NCBI GenBank assembly: GCA_910589415.1
Contig: OU342633.1
Span: 52,322,404 to 52,386,403 of the forward strand
DNA length: 64,000 bases
Source: Malachius bipustulatus
Taxonomy: Eukaryota; Arthropoda; Insecta; Coleoptera; Melyridae
Direction of reading: 5' to 3'
How positions within the stretch are numbered: position 1 is the first letter of the stretch; every line of letters begins with the position of its first letter. The notes under the pieces are model-generated. The model made no database searches, was not told the DNA's origin, and saw only the letters and a list, made by a program, of their open reading frames with translations. Below are positions 18,235 to 27,948 of this stretch, one piece after another. The position numbers were made by a program, and so were the translations under genes.

Positions 18235-20924
18235 TACTGAAGTTTCAGAATAGTAGGCACTAAGTTCTCGGAAGTGGTCGTGACGTATAAGCGCTCAGTT
18301 GGAGCATTCAGTGGCGGACGCAAAATATCAAAATAGGTTCAGACAATAATGAATTTATTGAGAAATATAATTGTAAACTTCCAAATAATATAGCATATAG
18401 CAAAAATAAAAATAGCAAAGAAAATAGGAAAAAAATAGTACCTTAGTCATCGTCAGAAGAAAAATCGTCGGATGATGGACAACTATCCCGATCACCGTTA
18501 TCGTTCAAGTTGATAATTAATGGCTCAACCGAAACATCAACTATTGTGTCTAGATCCCACATTCTGTCTTCTTCTTTTGTAGTATGTCGGATGCAGTTTC
18601 TCCATGTTTCAGCCGTCACATCTCCTATTGCAGTAGCTAGCAGGCGTTTCACTTCATCCATCTTGAAGGTCACGTTTTGTTTCGCCACTTGGTTTTTTAT
18701 TTGAGCCCAAATAAGTTCTATAGGATTCAGTTCACAGTGGTAAGGAGGGAGGCGGTGTACAATGATGTTGCACTCGCGAGCCAATTCGTCGACAGCATAT
18801 CTCTTAAAATGAGGTATTTGTGCCCTTGCGATGTTTAATAGTTGCACTTTTAACATGTTGTCATCAAATGGTATATTTCTTTGAGCCAGCCAGTTAATGA
18901 TGTCACCTTTTCGCCATGCAGTTGTTGGCGATGGCTCCAATCGTCGACTATGGTAGGAAGCATTGTCCATTACCACGACCGAATTTGGCTCAAGGCTTGG
19001 TAAAATTTTTAAAAACCAGCTTTCGAATTTTTCCGCATCCATTTCCTCATGGTAGTCACTAGTTTTCTTCGATTCGAAAAGTAGCAATCCGTTTTCCAAA
19101 AAACCCGAATCACTACCTATGTGAGTTATTATGAGCCTCCGCCCCTTGCCCGCTGGCGCTTTTAGTCTTGTGGAAAAACCTTCAAAAAAAGCTTGTCGAC
19201 GGCTTGTTATTTCCAAATCTTGCCAAATTTTCGAAACAGTATGACCTTGATTCAGCCAAGTTTCGTCTAAGAAATATATTTTCTTCCCTTCACGACGATA
19301 CTCTCGAATTTTTTGTAAATAATTTCTCCGCCACAAAATTATTTCTTCTCTTTCTATAAGAAGACTTTTTCTCTGCCTTTTCATATGCCTTATGTTCATT
19401 TGTCTTAATGTCCGCAATAAGACACGTCGCGATATTTTCGGCATTGCGTCATCCGAATTGATTTCGGCAGCGATTGCTTTTAATGTTGGAATTTCATTTC
19501 GGAAAAAGAACGAATGAAATTTTCTCCGAACGGCGTATTTTATGTCATCATCAATGTCAATGCGTTTTCTCCCCCTTGTTTCAATATTTTCAGCTACCTT
19601 TTCTGTTCCGCCTTTGGACTCTTTGAAAGTTTTCAAGATTCGGTGTACACTCCTAGTTGACACTTTGGTTAAATCACTACACAAAGCAACTACATCGTTT
19701 ACCAACATACTTTGATTCCTTTCACGGAGTCCACAATACACGTTGTATATAATAGTTTTTTCTCCTGTAGATAAATTCGTACGACGACGTTTACTTTGGC
19801 TGCTCTCGCCTTCCATATTGCTCACAACTTTAAATTTAAACAGTATTTCACTTCGGCACTCAAAGAAGCTTGCTTCTTTCCCGTTTACACCACAGTGAGA
19901 ACTGAGAAATAAGATTCAGACAGGAAATCTGATGAGCGACCCTTAAAGCAACCAAGCTATCCCCACTAATTATGCACTTTATTGTCGACCGGGTATGGGT
20001 TTTTCCGGGATGGTAATTCCGTAAATTTCTTATAGTTAAACTTTTTCTGTATCCTGGAACTCAGTTCATTCCCAAAACAGGAATCATTATTGTATTATTA
20101 TTTTACCAAATAATTAACTAATAACTAATTATTAACAAATTAGTAAGATATTGATTTTTTCTAGCTTGTATTTCTTAATTACTTCACAGATTGTCTATGA
20201 ACAATATGAAATATTCAAAATTTTGTTGTTCCCGAGAGTCGAGAATCTTCTTCCCCCGGTAATATTAATTTTTCTTTTCTGACAACCAGAAAACAGAAAG
20301 AGAAAAATATACAAGTCCCGATCGACATCCAATAACAGCCCAAAACAAACAACTTTTCTTTTTGTTCAGGTTATTCCACTGCCGCGAATTCTTTTTCATT
20401 CATTTTCATGCGTTTTTTAATTTTTGTGATGCTTCAATAATTCAGCAAATATAAACATAAAAATAAAATATTAAGGATTTAAAGGAGCGATAAATGTTAT
20501 ATTGCAGCCCCTCACGAAAATAGCATGAACGATACGCCACTGAATACGGAGCTGCCTTGGACGGACTGGCAGCATGCTCGATATATATCCATCTTACTTT
20601 ACCTTACTGCAAGTTGGACCTGCTTATCCTTTGTACTTGTTGACACTGCTGTAATGTTGCCATATATTATATTTTAAGGGACCGAACCTCATTGAAATTC
20701 TACATCTTTTGCTATTAAATATCGATGTTGTGAAATTATTATAGCAGAAAAATTACTCAACAAATAAAACACAGTATTTTTTATCCTACAACCATTTACC
20801 TGCATGTGAATGATAAAAATACAAAATGATAAAACACCAAGAATTAAAAGCTGGCAACAATGTGTTTACTTTAAGTCCGTAATATTTCTAAGAACTTAGT
20901 GCCTACTATTCTGAAACTTCAGTA
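18235..20924 (-). mobile_element. Sailor-like (DD82E) Tc1/mariner-related transposon, apparently complete
   Basis: Perfect 34-bp terminal inverted repeats begin TACTGAAGTTTCAGAATAGT at 18235 and end at 20924, flanked by TA on each side (18233-18234 and 20925-20926). The 2690-bp element carries one uninterrupted 460-codon transposase gene on the minus strand and about 1.1 kb of AT-rich noncoding DNA between that gene and the right terminus. The homologous sequence at 34787-34788 is the empty site, with a single TA. Identical termini and an open transposase suggest recent transposition. Family membership is inferred from the DD82E spacing. Confidence 0.92.
18443..19825 (-). CDS. DDE transposase (IS630/Tc1/mariner type, DD82E)
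   Basis: A 460-residue single-exon protein that would cut and rejoin the 18235-20924 element at TA targets. The N-terminal ~150 residues form a helix-turn-helix DNA-binding region, preceded by a basic KRRRTNL that could serve as nuclear signal and followed by a GRKR hook. The catalytic DDE_3-type core shows the first Asp in FLDETW (about residue 197), the second in VVMDNASYH (about 287) and the Glu in ELNPIELIW, with 82 residues between the second Asp and the Glu. That unusually long gap is what separates the Sailor-type group from classic mariner (DD34D) and Tc1 (DD34E). All three residues are intact and there is no stop or frameshift. The C-terminus is acidic and Ser/Asp-rich (SSDDFSSDDD). 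Confidence 0.93.
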   Translation of the reverse strand: MSNMEGESSQSKRRRTNLSTGEKTIIYNVYCGLRERNQSMLVNDVVALCSDLTKVSTRSVHRILKTFKESKGGTEKVAENIETRGRKRIDIDDDIKYAVRRKFHSFFFRNEIPTLKAIAAEINSDDAMPKISRRVLLRTLRQMNIRHMKRQRKSLLIEREEIILWRRNYLQKIREYRREGKKIYFLDETWLNQGHTVSKIWQDLEITSRRQAFFEGFSTRLKAPAGKGRRLIITHIGSDSGFLENGLLLFESKKTSDYHEEMDAEKFESWFLKILPSLEPNSVVVMDNASYHSRRLEPSPTTAWRKGDIINWLAQRNIPFDDNMLKVQLLNIARAQIPHFKRYAVDELARECNIIVHRLPPYHCELNPIELIWAQIKNQVAKQNVTFKMDEVKRLLATAIGDVTAETWRNCIRHTTKEEDRMWDLDTIVDVSVEPLIINLNDNGDRDSCPSSDDFSSDDD

Positions 20925-21244
20925 TAGCAAATTCAACAGGTAGTGGCAATGGGTTAATTGTTTTTTTAATTTACAGATTGAATTGAAGGATGATTATCTC
21001 ATTGGGAAAAGTATAGTTGTTGTCCTAAGGGCCTAAGGGTATAAAATGCCATTACATTTTTGATAGCACATTTAATAGCATTTTGAAGTTCTACTAATGA
21101 GAGACCTCATTAGAGCTTTGATGTTTGACGAGACAACTTCCATCAGAACTGGCAAACCTGTAAACGTCAAACCTGTAAACAACGTTTGTTTGTATGGAAC
21201 CCTGGCCGTTCGCCCCGCCCACTGACGTCATCACTGTCGGCGTC

Positions 21245-22009
21245 TATTGGCTTTGAGCACGAACTCTTTAGCCACACACACTTTTAAATTATATTTGCCT
21301 TTAAATCCTTCGATCGCTTGTTTTACTTTTCACAGACATTCGAAAATCATTCTGAAAAGTAAAGCGGGCCGAGGTGAGTTTCGAACCCGCGATCTATGGC
21401 TTCGTGAGCCAGCGGAGTACCACTAGGCCACGCAAGTCACTATTTATTGTTTTGCCAAATAGTCATTCGATCTTTTTCTTGAAATGACCACAAAACTCAA
21501 TAAATTAATTTTTGTAATCGGAAAATTGCTTGAAAAGCTCTTTTGAAGCAACGGCAAGCAGAAAACTTTCTTCGAAATCTAAGTTTCTGCTTGCCGCTCC
21601 TCCGAAATTGTATTTTTTTTTTATAGTAATGGATTATCATGTACTGTCAATGAATTACAAACTGTACTGTTCTGTGTTCAGCGCTGCCGTTTCAGTACAA
21701 TTATTGTACTAGCTTTAGTACCAACTTTTATTTTATTTTATACCAAAATACGCCTTTTAGTATTTTCATAAAATCTGGTACAATTGAAATTTGGATCAGT
21801 ACAATTATTGTATTTTCATATTAGAGTTACGTACTAAAGTGTACTAAAAAATCTATCAAATTTCACATTACCACAGCACCACTCAAATCACTCTAGTTTT
21901 TCTTAAATTGTACTAGATTTAAAAAAAAAAAAAAATTTCGCCTGCGGTGTCATTTTTTACTTTTTCTTCGGTTATGTACTCGTTTATTATTAGTACAATT
22001 AATTCTCTC
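21245..22009. other. Noncoding, AT-rich, with palindromic GTAC-rich repeats
   Basis: Besides the tRNA-like piece, positions 21540-21600 hold a short inverted repeat (GCAACGGCAAGCAGAAACTT-like arms). Positions 21650-21860 are rich in GTACAATTATTGTAC-type phrases, probably a decayed foldback repeat. No gene. Confidence 0.4.
21369..21438 (-). mobile_element. tRNA-like SINE head or tRNA pseudogene
   Basis: On the minus strand GCGTGGCCTAGTGGTACTCC (A box) and GCGGGTTCGAAACTCACC (B box) are spaced as in a tRNA, with a possible 4-bp anticodon stem. However, the acceptor strands do not pair and the residue before the only plausible anticodon is C rather than U. I therefore read it as a tRNA-derived SINE head or pseudogene and not a working tRNA. 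A repeat-like tail (CTTTACTTTTCAG) follows. Confidence 0.5.
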
Positions 22010-23229
22010 TAGGGAACCTGTATTACCGACACTGACGCTTATTACTAGGGTAGCGCATTCTCATTATTTAAAAAAAAATGGTTTAACATTTTAAACTCAT
22101 TATAGTCCTCTATCAATACTTACCTATTACTAGGATTTTCTGCACAAAAAATGCACCCAGCCTCATCATCAGACGGTTATGATTGCAGAAAATATACGGA
22201 GCTCAGAATTTCCGTGTTCCTGGAAGTTTGTCAGGTAGATTCCGTAGGTTTTATTATATCTTGATGAATCTTATTTTTAAGGAGCAGTCTTATAATAGGG
22301 GTACTATCACACTGCCATTCGTGTGTACCAAGACGCTTTTTCTCAGTAACCACGTTAGATACTGAGTTAAAAATTATACCCAATACGGAGTCTACAGCTT
22401 CGTAAATCCTATAAGCTTGACATCCAGCTGTTCAAACATAACCGTGCTAAGTAAACGTCAACAAGTGAATGCGCTAACCTAGTAAGCGTTACGCCGTGTC
22501 CTAGCTGCATCCGGGTAATGCGTTGCGTGCGATGCGGGGAACGCACGCAACGCAAACTCGCACGAGAAATTTTGAGTGTGTCCTAACTGAATGCGTGCGG
22601 TGCGGGCGAGAAAATGGTTTCCAATCCAACTATTTCTGGTGCAGCTTCAGATTAAATACGTTTTAATTTGGAAACCAGTAGGTTGTTGGAGCTTGAAAGA
22701 CTTGAAAATCACAGAAAGAAACATGTTACTTAAGAGAAAGAAACAATAAGACGCAAGTAATCTATAGAAATAGGTATAGATTTGATAGATAAATAGAAGG
22801 TAGGTTAAATAAAAATAGGTCTACAATAGAAGTTAATAGACCTCATACTTACTTTAAAAACCTAAATTCGAGACATTTTCACATTCCCAGTGTACCTTGA
22901 CTCTTGTTCTTGTAAAATAGATTTCTCTTATTGCACAAAATGTTTCGCTTTGGCACGAATAAGGCAATCGAAATTTAAAATATTTCCGGCCCGCCGCAAA
23001 AATCGCAAGATTTTGACACATGAAAAAACTAAATATTTCAATTTAAAACAATGCGTGCGTTGCGGTGTCGTTTTATGGTACGACTTTGCGGGCAAACGCG
23101 TCTACTGAGGACACTCCCATTGCTTTGCATGTGTTTTATTTTAATCGTTCCCCGCAACGCACGCACGCAACGCACGCAACGCAGTCCCCGGATGCAGCTA
23201 GGACGCGGCGTTAGTGTCGGTAAACAGGT
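22010..23229. mobile_element. hAT-like MITE (TAGGGAACCTG family), interrupted
   Basis: Left end TAGGGAACCTGTATTACCGA at 22010; right end GTCGGTAAACAGGTTTCCTA ending at about 23229. Subterminal blocks also mirror each other (TAGCGCATTCTCATT against GAATGCGCTAACCTAG). Both sides are flanked by ATTCTCTC, an 8-bp target duplication as made by hAT elements. A separate 719-bp element (22492-23210) is inserted near the right end. No coding capacity. Confidence 0.82.
22492..23210. mobile_element. Harbinger-like MITE nested in the hAT-like MITE
   Basis: Inverted termini CGCCGTGTCCTAGCTGCATC and (reverse complement of the right end) CGCCGCGTCCTAGCTGCATC are flanked by TTA at 22489-22491 and 23211-23213, a PIF/Harbinger-type 3-bp duplication. 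Removing 719 bp plus one TTA restores the host MITE's AAGCGTTAGTGTCGG end. Subterminal GC-rich repeats (ACGCACGCAACGC) occur in inverted orientation inside both ends. The interior has no recognisable protein. Confidence 0.85.
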
Positions 23230-23534
23230 TTCCTAATTCTCTCAACACGGACACGGCAGCGCTGTTCCTGGTTCCTGATATTTTTATTCTTTGGAGAGAC
23301 CTTGTCTTGACAACCAAATCAGGCCAGGCGCTCATGCTCACTGTCACTGCAAAACCCTTACGCGCGGTATAATTGTTACGTAATACATACAACTCTCTAC
23401 CACGGACACGGGCCGTGGGCCGCGGGCACTCTCGTCTTGTTTTTTATTGATCAATAATGGGCCGACCTCGCAAGCAAGAGGCAAGTACTGCATGCAGTAA
23501 TACCTGCCTCGCGGTCGACCCTTCCAAAAATTTG
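23230..23534. other. Short spacer with palindrome
   Basis: No gene. A GGGCCGACCTCGCAAGCAAG/CTGCCTCGCGGTCGACCC inverted repeat lies at about 23459-23520 around a GCATGC core. Confidence 0.4.
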
Positions 23535-25405
23535 GATCAGATTAGAGATGGGCAGTTATTTATCATAACAGTTAAAATAACAGCGTTCCAAGCGCGTAAC
23601 CTATTACTCCTGTAATAGGTACAGGCTTTGACCGGTTATTTTTGTAACAGGCAGCGCGCGCAGTGCCTGTGCACTGGTATAATCTAAAATCTTCAGTTCC
23701 AGGTTCCAGTCCAGTCCAGTTCCAGCTTATTCATTCATATTCATATTTTTAGGTTTTAGGTATTAGGTCAGTACAGTAGTAGAAAGACAAAGACAAGGAA
23801 ACTGAAAGGGGTTTCACTTGGAGCGACACCTACAAATCCTCGCTGGTCAAGTTTTGAACTAAGATCGCGCCCTGACCCTGAATGTTGTAGATTTGCAATA
23901 ATTCCAATCCATGATTTCATGCACATGTTGTAGGTGAACTGGATTCTTGTTCTAGGTACTGTTTAATAATGACTGCAGATAATTTTTATTTTAATGAATA
24001 TACCTATATATGAGATGTTACCATTATTTGCTAGTTTCTTTTTCTTTGTTGAGTAGTATAGATTTTGATTTTGAAACAAAATATTTTGGCTTTATACGTC
24101 AATAGGTGATGTCTTCTTTTCAGAATTTTTGTTTATTAATTTTTTTATGAAAATACATTTATATTAATTTTAATTGAAAAGCTGATATATTAAAAACTTC
24201 ATTTATTTCCTACTTGCCTAATTACCAAATTCGAATACCTACGATATTCATTTAGTTACAGTAGTGACTGTAACAGTGCCAGTGCGACTGTGCGTGCAGT
24301 GCTGCTCCATCGCATAATAATATTGTATTTTTAACCAATACCAAAACAACATGCATTAAAAAAGCACCATGACTATATTAACACGTTACTTTTATAACCT
24401 GTTATTGGAACCTGTTATCAAGTTGGAACTGGAACGCTGGAACCTAATACATAAAAATAACTGTTTGTACTAGAGATGGGCAGTTATTTATCATAACAGT
24501 TAAAATAACAGCGTTCCAAGCGCGTAACCTATTACTCCTGTAATAGGTACAGGCTTTGACCGGTTATTTTTGTAACAGCAGCGCGCGCAGTGCCAGTGCA
24601 CTGTGCACTGGTATAATCTAATATCTCCAGTTCCAGTTCCAGCTTATTAATTCATATTCATATTTTTAAGTATTAGGTCAGTACAGTAGTAGAAAGACAA
24701 AGACAGGGAAACTGAAAGGGGTTTCACTTGGAGCGACACCTACAAATCCTCGCTGGTCAAGTTTTGAACTAAGATCGCGCCCTGACCCTGAATGTTGTAG
24801 ATTTGCAATAATTCCAATCCACGATTTCATGCACATGTAGGTGAACTGGATTCTTGTTCTAGGTACTGTTTAATAATGACTGCAGATAATTTTTATTTTA
24901 TTGAATATACCTATATATGAGATGTTACCATTATTTGCTAGTTTCTTTGTTAAGTAGTATATAGATTTTGATTTTCAAGAAAAATATTTTGGCTTTATAG
25001 GTTAATAGGTGATGTCTTCTTTTCAGAATTTTTGTTTATTAATTTTTTTATGAAAATACATTTATATTAATTTTAATTGAAAAGCTGATATATTAAAAAC
25101 TTCATTTATTACTTGCCTGATTACCAAATTCGAATACCTACGACATTCATTTAGTTACAGTATAGTGACTGTAATAGTGCCAGTACTGCCAGTGCGACTG
25201 TGCAGTGCTGCTCCATCGCATAATAATGTATTTTTAACCAATACCAAAACAACATGCATTAAAAAAGCACCATGACTATATTAACACGTTACTTTTATAA
25301 CCTGTTATTGGAACCTGTTATCAAGTTGGAACTGGAACGCTGGAACCTAATACATAAAAATAACTGTTTGTACCACCTCTAGTTTGTACCACCTCTAGAT
25401 CAGAT
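23535..25405. mobile_element. hAT-like element, tandem dimer
   Basis: Two head-to-tail units of about 920 bp (23543-24470 and 24471-25381), over 95% similar, each starting TAGAGATGGGCAGTTATTTA and ending AAAATAACTGTTTGTAC. Only the last unit continues into CACCTCTA, which is then repeated once (GTTTGTACCACCTCTA, 25382-25397). GATCAGAT flanks the whole dimer (23535-23542 and 25398-25405): one 8-bp target duplication, as hAT elements make. Termini TAGAGATGG against TAGAGGTGG. No coding capacity seen. Confidence 0.85.
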
Positions 25406-26372
25406 GAAAATGAACCAGACATACCACGCTAGTAATCTTGCATGACAGTGCACAAGAAAACAGCAATACAGTAACTACAACTTGAACTCTTACAAAGGAA
25501 AAATTGACCCGGTTTCAAGTGACTTGTGACATTGCCCACCATCTACCGGGTGATGCTTTAACCTGACAGCTGATCGGAAGATAGAATGATCGGATCACTG
25601 GGCTAAATACTGGCAACCGTGCACTAAAAATAGTTATAAATAACTACGCGTGGGGGCGTAAGGATCGCTCAAGCGGCTGGAAGTGTAAACTAGCGTTAAT
25701 TTAAATTTAATCGAAGGAAAACGTCAATCTGTCGTTGGCTTGTCATCTATAAAATAAATCACGCACAGTATAGAGTTAGGTCCAGGGAGAGCACCGGTGG
25801 TCCAAACCCATATTACGGGTGTGGAGCGAGCGACTTTTTTGTCTTAACTCTTAACTACATAGTGAAGACCGATGCTCCCCCTTAAAAAAAATTAATGTCC
25901 AGTTTTATTTTACATGAAGTTAATAATTTTATTCTAATGCTTAAATCTGAATTTATGTAATCTGAATGCAGAAATAATGAATTATTGACGTGTATTACTA
26001 CTATTACTTTAGGCCTTGGAAAAAATTTCGTGTCGTAGGTTGGATCTGTAAAACTGTAAATAGAACGAAATTTTTTGTTCGTAAAATCGTAAACTCATTC
26101 TAACATTGCCTTCTTCTTGTTTTTCTACATTCGCAAATGTGGCCTTTACACTTTCAAATAATCTCCCACTTTCGAGAAGATTAGGCAACCAATTATTATT
26201 CAATCATTCAAAAAATTAGTTTTTGTCAAATAGTAATTATTTTGACATTTGCTGAAATAAGGTGCATTTCTATTGGAATTGGAAAAGCAACCGCAAGGTT
26301 TTGTTTTGTTCGATTATTCAAGTAAGAGTAAGATTGATTTTTAATTATTTCTTAAATTAAATTCAAGATAAA
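25406..26372 (+). other. SINE tail and 5' flank of the ZAD pseudogene
   Basis: About 25790-25886 (plus) ends AAGACCGATGCTCCCCCTT plus poly-A and shares the 3' body of the SINE at 3394-3625. The rest is AT-rich; a short minus-strand open frame at 26009-26203 has no family resemblance. Confidence 0.45.
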
Positions 26373-27650
26373 ATGGATTTTACCACAATATGTAGAATAT
26401 GCCTGGATATTCCTGAAATCGCCACATCAATTTTTGAAGAGAATACACCGGTTCTGATTGAAGAAATCACATCTCTAAAGGCGAGACCCATTTTTTTTTT
26501 AGATCAAATCACATTTTATTATTTTAAGTTTCATGATGTAAATAATTAATTATTAATTTACGCCTCCTTTCCAGGTTACCGAGTCAGACAAACTGCCACC
26601 GAACGTATGTCTCTCCTGCCTGGACAACTTGAAAGTCGTCAACAAAATTAAAAAGAAGATACTCGTATCTGATGAAATCTTGAAACTCTACTTAAATTCT
26701 AAGGACAATAACGGGTTGAAATCGAAGCGAGATATAAATTAAAAACACGAACTAGATCTAGAAAATATAACAGCTCGAAGATCCAAGACTGAATTAGAGA
26801 ATCTAGATAAAGGAGGGACAAAAATAATGTTGAAATTGAAGATACTCGAGTTGTTGATCCTGTCTCATATGAAAAAGAAGATGAATCTGGTGACCAAGAA
26901 GAAATCGCTGAAAATGAACCGACCGTCAAAACTACAGCACTCCCATTCACCAGAAAGAGACACCCTAATCGATACGAAAGCGAATTCACGATCCTAGTTA
27001 AAGATGAAGACATCATGGAAAGAACATCCCAAAACGGCTCGTCGATCTACTACTGCAAGATATGCGAGAGAACGATCCAACCAAATGGTCAGCTAGACTT
27101 CGCTTACAAGCACAAGGTCCGGCACAAGAAAGCGCTCTGCAAGATCTGCGGCGCCGTCGTTAAGTACGCAGACATGCGAGCCGCACATCTGCGAAGTCTG
27201 CGGGAAGACCTCCAAATCGTCCATTAACCTGTGGTACCACGTCTACCATTCCCACAAGAAGAAACCGATGCACAAATGCGACACCTGCAGCAAAGAATAC
27301 ACGACTTCCAGCAGCTTCAGCGCACAGAAAAGGAAACATACCGGGTCTAAACCGTACCAGTGCCACCACTGTTCGACCTGTTTTACAACCAGTTTAATCT
27401 TGCAGAGACACATCAACCTGGTACATTTGAGGAAGCGAGATTATCAGTGCGAGTTCTGCAACAAGAAATTCGCGACCGAGTACACTTTGAAGACACACTG
27501 GGGAGACTCCGTTTCTCTGTTCTTATTGTCCGGAGAGCTTCCGGCAGATGGTCTCTTTGAAGACGCATTTGAAATCCAAACACTGTTCAGACAGCTCTGT
27601 CAAAGAGCAGGGAGTTGACTTGGTGGAAACTGGAGGAAATTGAAATTATT
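26373..27650 (+). pseudogene. Decayed ZAD C2H2 zinc-finger paralogue
   Basis: Exon 1 (26373-26480) has the same 108-bp length and layout as the ZAD gene at 15532 (MDF start, C-R-I-C), but the intron begins GC rather than GT. The second ZAD Cys pair (C-L-S-C) starts exon 2 at 26575. Lesions: an in-frame TAA at 26740; a deletion and frame change near 27177 removing the end of one finger; another deletion and frame change near 27500 removing the end of a later finger. Finger remnants are clear (CKICG, CEVCGKTSKSS, CDTCSKEY, CHHCSTCF, CEFCNKKF and CSYCPESFRQM, the last in a third frame). The intron that splits the HTG linker in the intact gene is absent here. A GC-AG intron could still splice, but the frame breaks make a full product impossible. 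Confidence 0.85.
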
Positions 27651-27948
27651 ACGCTTTTTAAATTAATATAATTTTTTATTTAATTAAAGCTTATAAAAGT
27701 GTTTATATTTATATTATTATTATATTTATATAGGCGACCATATTCAGAAAGAATCATAACGTTGTGCTCTCATTACTTTTAGCAAATCAGATAAATCAAT
27801 TATTATTCTTTATGAATAAGGATTAGAGAAGATTATAATGTTACTCCAGAGCACGTTATAATAATAAGTAACGTCTCATGAAAAAGATGAACAGAATCAG
27901 CAGCAACTTGACTAACGAAATAAATATTTTGACACTTACGTTAATTAA
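27651..27948. other. Convergent spacer between ZAD pseudogene and DCTN4
   Basis: AT-rich, with TTATATTATTATTATATTTATA simple sequence. It contains the 3' end of DCTN4 (minus). No separate feature. Confidence 0.4.

Larger units (their letters stand above)
17837..21244. mobile_element. Inverted-repeat element, copy 1, split by the Sailor-like transposon
   Basis: Outer parts 17837-18234 and 20925-21244 align with the uninterrupted copy at 34260-35081. Both begin GACGCCG and end CGGCGTC. Copy 1 lacks about 58 bp of the left terminal repeat and about 65 bp that copy 2 has at 34621-34685. The 2690-bp insertion at 18235-20924 lies at a TA. No transposase of its own. Superfamily unassigned because the target duplication is unclear. 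Confidence 0.8.

Noticed and set aside
21369..21438. Functional tRNA gene on the minus strand
   Set aside because: A and B boxes are present, but the acceptor stem does not pair and the anticodon loop is irregular; read as SINE head or pseudogene.
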